Below, in pieces: positions 46,099-54,623 of a stretch of 64,000 nt of DNA. The DNA is from Hymenobacter nitidus (GTDB taxonomy: Bacteria > Bacteroidota > Bacteroidia > Cytophagales > Hymenobacteraceae). Location: NCBI RefSeq assembly GCF_020447315.1, contig NZ_JAJADQ010000004.1, positions 434,001 through 498,000 of the forward strand, read 5' to 3'. The position numbers and the translations under genes were made by a program. The notes beneath the pieces were generated by a model. The model saw only the letters and a program-made list of their open reading frames with translations. It made no database searches and was not told the origin of the DNA. Positions within the stretch are counted from its first letter, which is position 1; every line of letters begins with the position of its first letter.

Positions 46099-46953
46099 CT
46101 AATCAAAGATGATGGTCTTGTTGTGGTGCACGAAGACCTGCTCGGCAAACACGAGGCGCAGGGAGCGAGCCAGCACGATTTTCTCCACGTCGCGCCCGGC
46201 CTGGGCCATTTCGCTGGCGCTCTGGGTGTGGTCGACCGGAATAACGCTCTGGGCAATGATGGGGCCCTGGTCGAGCTGCTCGTTCACGAAGTGGGCCGTG
46301 GCCCCGATGATTTTTACGCCCCGCGCGTAGGCCTGGGCGTAGGGACTGGCCCCCACGAAAGCCGGCAAAAACGAGTGATGAATATTAATCAGCCGGTTGG
46401 CATAGCGGGCCACAAAGTCGGAGGACAAGATGCGCATGTACTTGGCCAGCACCACGAATTCCGGCTCGTACTGGGCCAATACGGCCAGCACCTCGGCCTC
46501 GTGGGCCTCCCGGGTTTTGCCTTCGTGGCTGAGGTAGTGAAACGGCAGGTCGAAGCGGCGGGTCAGGTCGCCCAGCAGGGGGTAGTTGCTGATGACGGCC
46601 ACGATGCGGGCATTCATTTCCCCGAAGGCGTGGCGCACCAGCAGCTCGCTCAGGCAGTGGTGCTCTTTGGTGGCCATCAGCACCACGTCTTTGGGGCGGT
46701 TGTCGCTCAGCCTGATTTCAGCCGCCGTGGGCAGCACGCGCGTCAGCTCCTGCAGCAGGGACTCAGCCTCGAAGCTGCCGGAAAACTCGGTGCGCATAAA
46801 AAAACAATTGTCGGCCCGCTCCACAAACTCGCCGTTGCGCAGGATGTTCAGCCCGTGCCGAAACAGCACGCCGGTGATTTTGAATACCAGCCCTGGCTCG
46901 TCGGGGCAGCGAATTAGAAGGATATGAGCAGCAGGAGCGGAGACGGAAGGCAC
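46099..46953 (-). CDS. purU: Formyltetrahydrofolate deformylase
   Basis: 284 residues from GTG at 46953. A longer frame begins at TTG 46992, but a promoter box covers that codon; the chosen start gives the usual PurU length of about 280. N-terminal ACT domain (HILLIRCPDEPGLVFKITGVL), then the formyltransferase fold with AVISNYPLL, LPFHYLSHEGKT, LAKYMRILS and the catalytic region INIHHSFLPAF with IIGATAHFVNEQLDQGPII. It hydrolyses 10-formyl-THF to formate and THF, balancing one-carbon units and supplying formate for PurT. Single gene. Confidence 0.94.
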   Translation of the reverse strand: MPSVSAPAAHILLIRCPDEPGLVFKITGVLFRHGLNILRNGEFVERADNCFFMRTEFSGSFEAESLLQELTRVLPTAAEIRLSDNRPKDVVLMATKEHHCLSELLVRHAFGEMNARIVAVISNYPLLGDLTRRFDLPFHYLSHEGKTREAHEAEVLAVLAQYEPEFVVLAKYMRILSSDFVARYANRLINIHHSFLPAFVGASPYAQAYARGVKIIGATAHFVNEQLDQGPIIAQSVIPVDHTQSASEMAQAGRDVEKIVLARSLRLVFAEQVFVHHNKTIIFD

Positions 46954-46989
46954 GGCGCGGAAAGGTTTGGTGATACTAGGGCAAGACCG

Positions 46990-46997
46990 CAAAAGTA
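46990..46997 (-). promoter_or_regulatory. -7 box of purU
   Basis: TACTTTTG on the minus strand, an exact TAnnTTTG match, 37 bases before the chosen GTG. No clear -33 partner. An 8-base inverted repeat (47012-47019 with 47030-47037) lies just upstream and could be a regulator site. Confidence 0.45.
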
Positions 46998-47156
46998 ACC
47001 GGCGGGCGGTTGTTGCTACTGCTGGCTACGTAGCAACGGGGCCGATGGCCAGGTCGGCCGCGGGCGGCTTGCGGGCCGGATACTGCTTTTATGCGTAACT
47101 AGTAGAGCTTACCGCCCCGCCATTCCGGCGCTGCGCCCTTTCTTCGGGCCCTTCCC

Positions 47157-47429
47157 ATGATTTCTACCTACCAGCCCCCGGCCGCGCTTCTGCAGGCATT
47201 TGGCTTCACCCGCTACTCGGCCCCGCCCCGGCAGGCGCGCTTCAGCCGCCCCAGCGAAAGGGGCCAGGAAACCATCGTGCTCTACGACGACGACGAAATA
47301 ACCCTGCTCGAAACCGTGGATAGGCAGCTGCTCTACAGCTTTCAGGGCCGCCTGGCTTCCGAAGCCGAATTCCGGGTACTGCTGCGCCAGGTCAACTGGC
47401 CCGCGGAAGTGCTGCCCGGCCCGGGCTAG
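47157..47429 (+). CDS. Small hypothetical protein
   Basis: 90 residues, MISTYQPPAALLQAFGFTRYSAPP then QETIVLYDDDEITLLETVDRQLLYSFQGRLASEAEF. Soluble, acidic, no recognised motif. Compatible codon use; a stem of nine base pairs follows at 47449-47473. Moderate confidence that it is a gene. Confidence 0.6.
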   Translation: MISTYQPPAALLQAFGFTRYSAPPRQARFSRPSERGQETIVLYDDDEITLLETVDRQLLYSFQGRLASEAEFRVLLRQVNWPAEVLPGPG

Positions 47430-47592
47430 GCGCCGGGGCTTTGGTTCGTTGCCCACTGACTAAGAGTGGGCAAAACCCGGGCAATGATGCTGCTACGGTA
47501 CATTGGCCGCGCCGTAGCGGCAACCGCTACTGCTAAAGCGCAGTATAGGCAGGGGGCGCACCGGTGCCCATCAGCAGTAGCATAAGTATAGT

Positions 47593-48396
47593 ATGACCAG
47601 TCTGGAGCGTAATAATGTCAAGGTGTTGGGAGCGGGGGAGCAGGCCATGGTATTCGTGCACGGCTTCGGCTGCGACCAGCACATGTGGCGGCTGGTGGCC
47701 CCGGCCTTCGAGAGCTACTACCGCACCGTGCTGCTCGACTTAGTCGGGGCCGGGCAGTCGGCGCTGGCTGCTTATGACCCGGCGCGCTACGCCACGCTGC
47801 AGGCCCACGCCGACGATATCCTGGCCGTGCTGGCCGAGCTGAACCTGCGCGACGTAGTGTTGGTGGGCCACTCCGTCAGCGCGATGATTGTGATGCTGGC
47901 CGCCATCGAGGAGCCCGAGCGGGTAGCCAGGCTGGTATTCGTGGCGCCTTCCCCGCGCTACCTCAACGATGGGGGCTATACCGGCGGCTTCGAGCCTGCC
48001 GACATCGACGAGCTGCTCGAAGCCATGGACAGCAACTACCTGGGCTGGTCGGGCAGTATCACGCCCGTTATCATGGGCCACCCCGAGCGGCCCGAACTGG
48101 CCCAGGAGCTCAACAACAGCTTCTGTCGCACCGACCCGACCATTGCCCGGCACTTCGCCCGCGTTACGTTCCTCTCCGACAACCGCGCCGACCTGCCGCG
48201 CCTGCGCCGGCCCAGTCTTATTGTGCAGTGTGCCTACGATGCGCTGGCCCCGCGGGCCGTGGGCGACTACCTGCACCGGCAGCTGCCCGGCAGCACGCTG
48301 GTCGTTATCGATACCTCCGGCCATTGTCCTCACCTGAGTGCCCCAAAAGCTACCATCGGGGCCATCGAGCACTTTTTGGCCGTCGAGCCTGCCTAA
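47593..48396 (+). CDS. rsbQ: RsbQ-like alpha/beta hydrolase
   Basis: 267 residues closely following the RsbQ pattern: FVHGFGCDQHMWRLVAPAFE, YRTVLLDLVGAGQS, nucleophile elbow VGHSVSAM with Ser94, CAYDALAP with Asp216 and GHCPHLS with His247. The triad positions coincide almost exactly with Bacillus RsbQ (S96, D219, H247). In Bacillus, RsbQ is the obligatory partner of the PAS-phosphatase RsbP and carries energy-stress information; plant KAI2 and D14 receptors belong to the same family. Here the next gene, 4 bases away, has a PAS domain but a histidine-kinase output. Together they probably form a sensory module. Confidence 0.9.
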   Translation: MTSLERNNVKVLGAGEQAMVFVHGFGCDQHMWRLVAPAFESYYRTVLLDLVGAGQSALAAYDPARYATLQAHADDILAVLAELNLRDVVLVGHSVSAMIVMLAAIEEPERVARLVFVAPSPRYLNDGGYTGGFEPADIDELLEAMDSNYLGWSGSITPVIMGHPERPELAQELNNSFCRTDPTIARHFARVTFLSDNRADLPRLRRPSLIVQCAYDALAPRAVGDYLHRQLPGSTLVVIDTSGHCPHLSAPKATIGAIEHFLAVEPA

Positions 48397-48400
48397 CTGC

Positions 48401-49570
48401 ATGAGCACCGACGACAAAGAGCAGCTGCCCGCGCTAGACCTGCGGCTGACGGAGGAAAACGTAGACGAGCTGTACGAGAATGCGCCCTGCGGCTACTGCT
48501 CCTGCCTGCCCGATGGCACGCTGGTGAAGCTCAACCAGACCCTGCTGGGCTGGCTGGGCTATGCCCGCGAAGAGCTGGTTGCGCGCCGCTGCCTGCAGGA
48601 GTTGCTCACCGTGGGCGGACGCCTGCACTACGAAACCCACTGCGCGCCCCTGCTGCTGATTCAGGACCAGGTGCGGGAAATCAGCTACCAGCTGCTGCGC
48701 CACGACGGCACTACCGTGCCGGTGCTGATGAACGCCATCCTGCTCCGCGACGCCGACGGCCAGCCCCTGGTCATCCGCGTTACCCTGTTCGACATCACCG
48801 ACCGGCGCAAGTACGAGCAGGAACTGTTGCGGGCCAAGGCCGAGGCCGAAGACCAGCGCGAGCTGCTGGCCGTGAAAAACGAAGAGCTGATGCGCATCAA
48901 CGCCGAGCTGGACAACTTCGTCTACACCGCTTCCCACGACCTGAAGCAGCCGGCCAGCAACATGGTGGGCCTGTTTGAGGAGCTCAAGCGCACGGCCACC
49001 TTCCACGACCCCGAGGCGTCCGGGATGGTAAGCATGTTTGAGGATGCCCTGCGGCAGATTCTGGGTACCATTGAGGGCATGACGGATGTGGTGCAGCTCC
49101 AGCGCCAGCCCGACCAGCTGGCCGTAGAGCCCATCGGGCTGCAGTCTTTCACCGAGGATATTATTCGCAGCCTGCAGCCCCTGGTCGTGCCGCCCGCCGT
49201 CTTCACCCTCGACTTTGCGGCCGTGCCCACCCTGCGCCTGCCCCGCACCAGCCTGCACAGCACCCTCTACAATCTGCTGAGCAACGCGCTGAAATACACG
49301 GTTTCCGGCCGGCTGCCCCAGGTGTGGGTCAGCACCAGCCTGGAGGCGGGCTCGGCCGTCCTCACCGTGCGCGACAATGGCCGGGGCATCGATTTGCAGC
49401 GCCACGGGCAGGAGGTATTTCAGCTCTTCCGGCGCTTTCACCCCGAAGTAGATGGCTCCGGCATGGGGCTATACCTGGTCAGGCGCCTCGTGCAGCAGGC
49501 CGGGGGGCGCGTGGAAGTCGACAGCGTGGTGGATGAGGGTACCACTTTCCGGTTGTATCTGCCCGTATAA
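48401..49570 (+). CDS. PAS domain sensor histidine kinase, partner of RsbQ-like protein
   Basis: 389 residues from ATG at 48401, 4 bases after the RsbQ-like gene. A PAS domain at about 20-135 (ENAPCGYCSCLPDGTLVKLNQTLLGWLGYAREEL ... FDITDRRKYEQELL) is followed by a coiled coil (140-172), the H-box NFVYTASHDLKQPASNM with phospho-acceptor His179, and an ATPase domain with NLLSNALKYT, VRDNGRGID and GSGMGLYLVRR. No membrane segment, so it is cytoplasmic. No response regulator is adjacent. The PAS domain is expected to bind or be serviced by RsbQ. Confidence 0.93.
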   Translation: MSTDDKEQLPALDLRLTEENVDELYENAPCGYCSCLPDGTLVKLNQTLLGWLGYAREELVARRCLQELLTVGGRLHYETHCAPLLLIQDQVREISYQLLRHDGTTVPVLMNAILLRDADGQPLVIRVTLFDITDRRKYEQELLRAKAEAEDQRELLAVKNEELMRINAELDNFVYTASHDLKQPASNMVGLFEELKRTATFHDPEASGMVSMFEDALRQILGTIEGMTDVVQLQRQPDQLAVEPIGLQSFTEDIIRSLQPLVVPPAVFTLDFAAVPTLRLPRTSLHSTLYNLLSNALKYTVSGRLPQVWVSTSLEAGSAVLTVRDNGRGIDLQRHGQEVFQLFRRFHPEVDGSGMGLYLVRRLVQQAGGRVEVDSVVDEGTTFRLYLPV

Positions 49571-49685
49571 GCTGGCGGCCCGTTATTGCCGGCCCGTCGG
49601 GACCGTTATGGGGCATACTACAAAACGGTAAATTACGACAGGCAGCGGGGGTAGAGCGGGGCTGGCCGCGGCGGAAAAACTCCGC

Positions 49686-49693
49686 TATGTTTG
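49686..49693 (+). promoter_or_regulatory. -7 box just before the DinB-like gene
   Basis: TATGTTTG, an exact TAnnTTTG match, ending 6 bases before the ATG at 49700. It decides between the TTG at 49691, which lies inside the box, and the ATG. No -33 partner seen. Confidence 0.5.
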
Positions 49694-49699
49694 CTGGCT

Positions 49700-50233
49700 A
49701 TGGAAACCAATCTGCCCAATCTGCAATACCCCATCGGCCGTCCCACGCTGCCCGAAGCGCCACTCACGCCCGCTGAGCGCACCGCCTACATCAACGAGTT
49801 GGCTGCGTTGCCGGCCCAACTCACGGCGGCAGCCCGCCAAGCCGGTGGCGTCCGGCTCGAAAACCCCTACCGGCCCGGGGGCTGGAGCGGCCGGCAGGTG
49901 CTGCACCATGTGGCCGACGTGCACCTGAACTTTTACCTGCGCTTTCGCCTGGCCCTGACGGAAGACCACCCCACCATTTGCCCCTTTGACATGAATGCCT
50001 GGGCCGAGCTGCCCGATGTGGCCGCTACGCCCGTCACCGTGTCGTTGCAGCTGCTCGAGGCCGTGCATACGCGCTGGGTCAATCTGCTCTGGCACCTGAG
50101 CGAGGAGCAGTGGCAGCGCACGTTTTACCACCCCACCTACCAGCGCGACTACTCCCTCGACCAGGCCCTGGTGCAATACAGCTGGCACGGGCGGCATCAT
50201 CTGGCCCACATCGGGCTGTTGAGCAGGGAGTAG
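49700..50233 (+). CDS. DinB/YfiT-family metal-dependent hydrolase (putative)
   Basis: 177 residues from ATG at 49700. Features of the YfiT/DinB_2 family: YPIGRPTLPEAPLTPAERTAYI at the start, RPGGWSGRQVLHHVADVHLNFY (helix with first His) and HGRHHLAHI (two His near the end), which give the three-histidine metal site. Family members include bacillithiol or mycothiol transferases; YfiT itself was described as a metal-dependent hydrolase. Substrate unknown. Confidence 0.88.
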   Translation: METNLPNLQYPIGRPTLPEAPLTPAERTAYINELAALPAQLTAAARQAGGVRLENPYRPGGWSGRQVLHHVADVHLNFYLRFRLALTEDHPTICPFDMNAWAELPDVAATPVTVSLQLLEAVHTRWVNLLWHLSEEQWQRTFYHPTYQRDYSLDQALVQYSWHGRHHLAHIGLLSRE

Positions 50234-50241
50234 AAGCGGCG

Positions 50242-51138
50242 TTAGCCGACGTAGATGTTGGCCGGCACCCCGGCCACGCCGGGCTCCACGGCAAACAGGC
50301 TACCGCTGAGCGGGTAGTGCCGCAGTTGCTCGGGGCTCAGATCCTGGCGGGCAGTGGTGATGAACAAGGTGCGCAGGTCCGGCCCCCCGAAGGCGCAGGA
50401 CGTGGTTTGGGGCGCCGGCACCGGAATGCTGCGCTGCTTTTGGCCGGTGGCCGGGTCGTAGCACACCACCTGGCCCCCGCCCCACAGCGCAATCCAGAGG
50501 TGGCCCTGGGCGTCGATGGTCATGCCGTCGGGGTCACCGTCGGCCTCCGGAATCCGGATAACCGGGCGGGCGTTGGTAATGGCACCGGTGGCATTGTCGT
50601 AGTCGAAGGCCTGCACCACGTGGGTGGGCGTGTCGATGTAGTACATCGTTTTCCGGTCCGCCGTCCAGGCCAGGCCGTTGGAAATCGTGATGTGCGTACG
50701 CATCGTGTGCAGGTGGCCGTCGGGGTCGAGGCGGTAGAGGGCCGCGCGCCGGGGCCGGTCGTCCATGTCCAGCGTACCCACCCAGAAGCGCCCGGCCGGG
50801 TCGCACTTGCCGTCGTTGAAGCGCAGGCTGGGCTCGGTCAGCGGATTTACCAGCAGGGTACTGGCCCCGGTTGTCGTGTTGAGCCGGTGCAGCCCGTTTT
50901 GCTGCGCCACCACCACCTCACCGCCCCGGGCCGGCACCACCGTTCCGATACGGGCCGTGGTGGGCAACTGGCGGCACTGGCCGGTAGTGGGGTCGAAAAC
51001 GTGCAGTTGCTGGCCTTCGATATCTACCCAGTACAGCTTGCTGTCCAGCGGGTTCCAGATGGCGCCCTCGCCCAGCTGGTTCTGAGCGGCCAGGGCCACA
51101 CGCACGGTGGAAGAGTCGGTTGCGGAAGGAGAAGCCAT
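50242..51138 (-). CDS. SMP-30/gluconolactonase family lactonase
   Basis: 298 residues. Beta-propeller of the SMP-30 family: LGEGAIWNPLDSKLYWVDIEGQQLHVF with the metal-binding glutamate, RFNDGKCDPAGRFWVGTLDM, ISNGLAWTADRKTMYYIDT with Asn and Asp ligands, and PDGMTIDAQGHLWIALWGG. It hydrolyses sugar lactones. As last gene of a dgo operon on the minus strand, 5 bases after the kinase gene, it most likely opens galactono-1,4-lactone to galactonate. Confidence 0.92.
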   Translation of the reverse strand: MASPSATDSSTVRVALAAQNQLGEGAIWNPLDSKLYWVDIEGQQLHVFDPTTGQCRQLPTTARIGTVVPARGGEVVVAQQNGLHRLNTTTGASTLLVNPLTEPSLRFNDGKCDPAGRFWVGTLDMDDRPRRAALYRLDPDGHLHTMRTHITISNGLAWTADRKTMYYIDTPTHVVQAFDYDNATGAITNARPVIRIPEADGDPDGMTIDAQGHLWIALWGGGQVVCYDPATGQKQRSIPVPAPQTTSCAFGGPDLRTLFITTARQDLSPEQLRHYPLSGSLFAVEPGVAGVPANIYVG

Positions 51139-51143
51139 GGTTT

Positions 51144-52151
51144 TTACGCTTTGGGAGAAGTCAGCTGCCCCAGGTCTATGGCCCGCTGCAGCACGGCGGC
51201 CTGACCGCGCAACGTCACTTCCTCCGCGCCCTTCACCGTGACGGACGCCACCCGGTCAGTAATTCCCAGCAGGCGCAGGGCCACTTCGTAGCTGCTGATC
51301 AGTGCTGCTTCGCCGGCCAGCACTACCGGGCCGGTGAAGTCGGTGGGGAAGCTGCTCAACTCGTAGCCGATGAGCAGGCCGCTGAGGTAATGGAAGTTTT
51401 CGGGGGCGCTGAGCTTGTCGAACAAGCCATTGGTGCGCACCAGAAACGCGTTGTGCAGCAGGTTGCCTTGCCGGCTGGCCTGCACGCCCTGCGTAAAGGC
51501 TTTGCGGTGGGCGGGGTGCTCAAAATCGTCGTTTTTTTCCACGGCCGAAGCCAGGATGCTTTTGCCGGAAAGCAGGGCGAATACTTCCCCGGTCATAAAG
51601 GTTTTCAGGGCTATAGCCTGTCCGTGCTGCACCACCACATGCTTGGCGTGCGTGCCGGGGTGCAAAAACAGCTGGGGCTGCTCAGAGGTGGCAAACCCGC
51701 AGCCCACCAGCTGCACTTCCTCGCCGCGCATCACGTCGTCGGCCGTTTGTGCGCCCGAAACCAGCAGCACCGGATGGTCGAAATCCGGGCGGGCCGGCAG
51801 CAGCTCGGTGGTCAGATCGGAGCCGTCGGCGGCGAAAGGCAGCGGTTTGTAGGGCAGTTCCAGCATGCCCACAGTAGAGGAAGCCATGCCCGACACCACC
51901 ACCGGCAGACCCGCCAGCGGCCGGCCAGCTTGCTGCTCCAGGGAGGCAAGGTGCTGGCGCAGGATGCGCAGGTAGAAGCCCAGCCGCTGCTCTGGGGGCT
52001 GCCCGGTTTGCTGCCACTGCTCAAACGTAGCCGCGTTGCCCTCATCCGATTTTTCGGTGGCTACCACCCGCAAGCCCGGCAGCTCCACCAGCTTCAGGCG
52101 AAACGAGGACGTGCCCCAGTCACAGCTTAGAAAGTGCTTTAGCTCCTGCAT
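51144..52151 (-). CDS. dgoK: 2-dehydro-3-deoxygalactonokinase
   Basis: 335 residues. FLSCDWGTSSFRLKLVE opens the ASKHA-type sugar kinase fold used by DgoK. VVVSGMASSTVGMLELPY, FLHPGTHAKHVVVQHG and LLIGYELSSF follow the family order. It phosphorylates 2-keto-3-deoxygalactonate at C6 with ATP. Flanked by the dehydratase and the lactonase genes on the same strand with small gaps (48 and 5 bases), so one operon. Confidence 0.94.
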   Translation of the reverse strand: MQELKHFLSCDWGTSSFRLKLVELPGLRVVATEKSDEGNAATFEQWQQTGQPPEQRLGFYLRILRQHLASLEQQAGRPLAGLPVVVSGMASSTVGMLELPYKPLPFAADGSDLTTELLPARPDFDHPVLLVSGAQTADDVMRGEEVQLVGCGFATSEQPQLFLHPGTHAKHVVVQHGQAIALKTFMTGEVFALLSGKSILASAVEKNDDFEHPAHRKAFTQGVQASRQGNLLHNAFLVRTNGLFDKLSAPENFHYLSGLLIGYELSSFPTDFTGPVVLAGEAALISSYEVALRLLGITDRVASVTVKGAEEVTLRGQAAVLQRAIDLGQLTSPKA

Positions 52152-52199
52152 ATATCCGCTGAAATCCGAATTAGTGTCTTCTGGTACTACGCAAGCCGC

Positions 52200-53348
52200 C
52201 TACCATTCGGCCACGCTGCCGTCGGGGTTGCGCCAGATGGGGTTTTTCCAGTCGTGGCCCTGCTGGGCGCGCTGTATCACGTATTCCTCGTTGATCTGAA
52301 TGCCCAGCCCGGGCCCGTCGGGAATGTTGGCGTAGCCGCTGTGGTACTCAAACACGGTCGGGTCCACGAGATAGTCGAGCAAGTCGTTGCCTACATTATA
52401 GTGGATGCCCAGGCTTTGCTCCTGGATAAAGGCGTTGTGGCAGGTGGCATCTACCTGCAGGCAGGCGGCCAGCGCAATAGGGCCCAGCGGGCAGTGCGGC
52501 GCAGCGGCCACGTCGAAGGCCTCGGCCATGCTGATGATTTTCTTGCACTCCGTAATGCCGCCGGCGTGGCTCAGGTCGGGCTGAATAATGTCGACGTAGC
52601 CATCAATGAGCAGCTGCTTGAAGTCCCAGCGGGAATACATCCGCTCACCCGTGGCAATGGGAATGGCCGTGTGGCGGGCAATGTCGCGCAAGGCCTCGTT
52701 GTTTTCGGCCAGCACCGGTTCCTCGATGAACATGGGTCGGAATGGCTCCAGCTCCTTAGCCAGAATCTTGGCCATAGGCTTGTGCACCCGCCCGTGAAAG
52801 TCGACGCCGATGCCCAGGGCCGGACCCCCGGCTTCGCGCACGGCCGCAATGCGGGCCACGGCCGCGTCGACTTTGGCGTAGGAGTCCACGTAGCTCATTT
52901 CCTCGGTGGCATTCATTTTCACGGCCGTAAAGCCCTTTTCGACCATGCCGCGGGCCGCCAGCCCTACGTCCACCGGCCGGTCGCCGCCAATCCAGGAGTA
53001 CACGCGCATGGTGTCGCGGGCTTTGCCGCCCAGCAGCTCGTAAATCGGAGCATTGAAAAACTTGCCCTTGATGTCCCACAGGGCCTGGTCGATGCCGGCA
53101 ATGGCGCTCATCAGGATGGGGCCACCGCGGTAGAAGCCGCCCCGGTACATCACGTTCCAGTGGTCTTCGATGTGGCGCGGGTCTTTGCCCAGCAGGCTGC
53201 CCATCAGCTCCTGCACGGCCGTGGCCACGGTGGCGGCCCGGCCCTCAATGACCGGCTCGCCCCAGCCCACCAGGCCCTCGTCGGTTTCAATCTTGAGAAA
53301 CAGCCAGCGCGGTGGCACCTGATACAGCTTAAAACCGGTGATTTTCAT
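52200..53348 (-). CDS. dgoD: D-galactonate dehydratase
   Basis: 382 residues. Mandelate-racemase/enolase-superfamily fold: [41 protein letters not shown] at the start matches Dgo[15 protein letters not shown] (metal Asp and catalytic His), [14 protein letters not shown] (metal Glu) and [12 protein letters not shown] (Glu) follow; [14 protein letters not shown] and [17 protein letters not shown] complete the active site. It removes water from D-galactonate to give 2-keto-3-deoxygalactonate. 12 bases downstream of the aldolase gene. Confidence 0.95.
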   Translation of the reverse strand: MKITGFKLYQVPPRWLFLKIETDEGLVGWGEPVIEGRAATVATAVQELMGSLLGKDPRHIEDHWNVMYRGGFYRGGPILMSAIAGIDQALWDIKGKFFNAPIYELLGGKARDTMRVYSWIGGDRPVDVGLAARGMVEKGFTAVKMNATEEMSYVDSYAKVDAAVARIAAVREAGGPALGIGVDFHGRVHKPMAKILAKELEPFRPMFIEEPVLAENNEALRDIARHTAIPIATGERMYSRWDFKQLLIDGYVDIIQPDLSHAGGITECKKIISMAEAFDVAAAPHCPLGPIALAACLQVDATCHNAFIQEQSLGIHYNVGNDLLDYLVDPTVFEYHSGYANIPDGPGLGIQINEEYVIQRAQQGHDWKNPIWRNPDGSVAEW

Positions 53349-53360
53349 GGCCGATGCAAG

Positions 53361-54002
53361 TTAGTTAGCGCCGGATACGGCCTGCACAAACTGCTGGGCT
53401 TTCTGGGTCAGCTGCCGCAGATAGGCCTCGGAAACCGGCTGGCTGGTATCGACCAACGAGCTGCCCAATCCGAAGGCTGCCGCTCCGGCCTGCTGAAACT
53501 CGCGGATGTTGTCCAGCTTCACGCCGCCGGTGGGCATCAAGGGAATAAAGGGCAGCGGCCCGCGAATATCCTTCAGAAACGTGGCGCCCTGCGAGGCCGG
53601 AAACACCTTCACGATGTCGGCGCCATGCTCGTAAGCCGTCAGGATTTCGGTGGGCGTGAAGCCACCCGGAATGCTGACGGCCCCGTAGCGCTTCGTCAGC
53701 CGGATGGTTTTCACGTTCAGCGTCGGCGAAATGATAAACCGGGCCCCGGCATTCAGGGCCAGCCGGGCCGTTTCGGGGTCCAGCACGGTGCCGGCCCCCA
53801 CCAGCATTTCCTCGCCCATGGCCTCGGCTACCTGCTCAATTCCCGGCAGCGCCTTGGGCGAGTTCAGGGTGATTTCCACCGCCCGGATACCGCCCGCGTG
53901 CAGGGCCCGCACGATGCTGACCAGCTCCGCGGGGTTGGCGCCGCGGATAATGGCAACGAGCTTGTGCTCCAGCAGGTACGATAAAACGGAGGTCGTCGTC
54001 AT
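53361..54002 (-). CDS. dgoA: 2-dehydro-3-deoxy-6-phosphogalactonate aldolase (KDPG aldolase family)
   Basis: 213 residues. KDPG/KDPGal aldolase pattern: LVAIIRGANPAELVSIVRALHAGGIRAVEITLNSP (catalytic Glu), VGAGTVLDPE, FIISPTLN (usually SP-x), IPGGFTPTEILTAYEHGADIVKVFPAS with the Schiff-base Lys, and MPTGGVKLDNI. It cleaves 2-dehydro-3-deoxy-6-phosphogalactonate to pyruvate and glyceraldehyde 3-phosphate. First gene of the operon. The assignment to the galactonate rather than gluconate branch rests on the neighbours dgoD and dgoK. Confidence 0.93.
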   Translation of the reverse strand: MTTTSVLSYLLEHKLVAIIRGANPAELVSIVRALHAGGIRAVEITLNSPKALPGIEQVAEAMGEEMLVGAGTVLDPETARLALNAGARFIISPTLNVKTIRLTKRYGAVSIPGGFTPTEILTAYEHGADIVKVFPASQGATFLKDIRGPLPFIPLMPTGGVKLDNIREFQQAGAAAFGLGSSLVDTSQPVSEAYLRQLTQKAQQFVQAVSGAN

Positions 54003-54166
54003 AAGGCAGGCGGATATAGTGGTAGCAACAGTTGGGAAGGTTAACGCAACTCCGGCCGACCGCGTTGGGTACCCTCACGGCCCAAGACTACAACCGGCCC
54101 TGGCTCCGCCACCAGTCGGGCTTGCTCTGAGTGGGGCACCAGGCCCGGGCTTTCGAGCGGCCTTCG

Positions 54167-54174
54167 TAGTTTTG
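54167..54174 (+). promoter_or_regulatory. -7 box before the heavy-metal-binding lipoprotein gene
   Basis: TAGTTTTG, exact TAnnTTTG match, 69 bases before the ATG. No clear -33 box. Confidence 0.35.
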
Positions 54175-54242
54175 GCGGGGCTGCGGCTCCTGTCCTGATT
54201 ATGTATTTGGCGCCCCGGCGGGTGCTGTTGTTCTCCTTCCCA

Positions 54243-54467
54243 ATGAAAAAATCCCTGTATCTACCCATTATGCTGCTCTTCGGTGGTGCTTTGCTGGGCA
54301 GCTGTGAGCAGAAAGCCGCTTCCAAGACGGTGGCAACCCCAGAAAGCACCGTTGCTCCCAAAGCCCGCGAGGCGGTGTACGAGTGCCCTATGCAGTGCAA
54401 AGGCAGCCAAAGCACGGCGCCCGGCAAGTGCCCCGTGTGCGGCATGGACCTGGAGAAGAAAAGCTAG
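54243..54467 (+). CDS. Small lipoprotein with heavy-metal-binding domain
   Basis: 74 residues from ATG at 54243 (MKKSLYLPIMLLFGGALLGSC). Lipobox LGSC with the lipidated cysteine at 21. The mature end has YECPMQCKGSQSTAPGKCPVCGMDLEKK, the heavy-metal-binding YHS-like motif with CPM and CPVCGMD that occurs in copper/silver efflux proteins. Likely a small periplasmic or outer-membrane metal-binding lipoprotein. A strong hairpin terminator follows. Confidence 0.88.
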   Translation: MKKSLYLPIMLLFGGALLGSCEQKAASKTVATPESTVAPKAREAVYECPMQCKGSQSTAPGKCPVCGMDLEKKS

Positions 54468-54493
54468 GCCGCTCCACGTCACCGCCTCGACTC

Positions 54494-54551
54494 AGCCGGG
54501 GGCTGGTCCGGGAAATACCGCCGTATTTCCCGGACCAGCCCCCGGCTTTTG
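54494..54551. terminator. Long hairpin terminator with perfect 25-base stem
   Basis: Arms 54494-54518 and 54523-54547 are perfect reverse complements with a 4-base loop, followed by TTTT. It starts 27 bases after the lipoprotein stop codon. The stem is far longer than a usual terminator. Confidence 0.8.
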
Positions 54552-54601
54552 ATTTTAAGAAAAAGAAAGGGTAAAATGAGTAGGTCGGCCCGCGCTTGGC
54601 C

Positions 54602-54623
54602 TTTCCGCAAACGTTTGCGGAAA
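54602..54623. promoter_or_regulatory. LacI/PurR-type operator palindrome
   Basis: A perfect 22-base palindrome centred between 54612 and 54613. Its core, CGCAAACGTTTGCG, is the form bound by LacI-family regulators (PurR consensus ACGCAAACGTTTNCGT). It lies 156 bases upstream of the first gene of the pyrimidine catabolic genes. No LacI-family regulator is in the window. Confidence 0.6.

Noticed and set aside
47449..47592. Several small hairpins upstream of the RsbQ-like gene
   Set aside because: Stems of 5-9 bases (e.g. 47449-47457 with 47465-47473; GTAGCGG/CCGCTAC) occur by chance in GC-rich DNA; no convincing riboswitch or attenuator pattern.
52254..53984. 576-codon open frame on the plus strand over dgoD and dgoA
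   Set aside because: Spans two real genes on the other strand and shows no recognisable domain.
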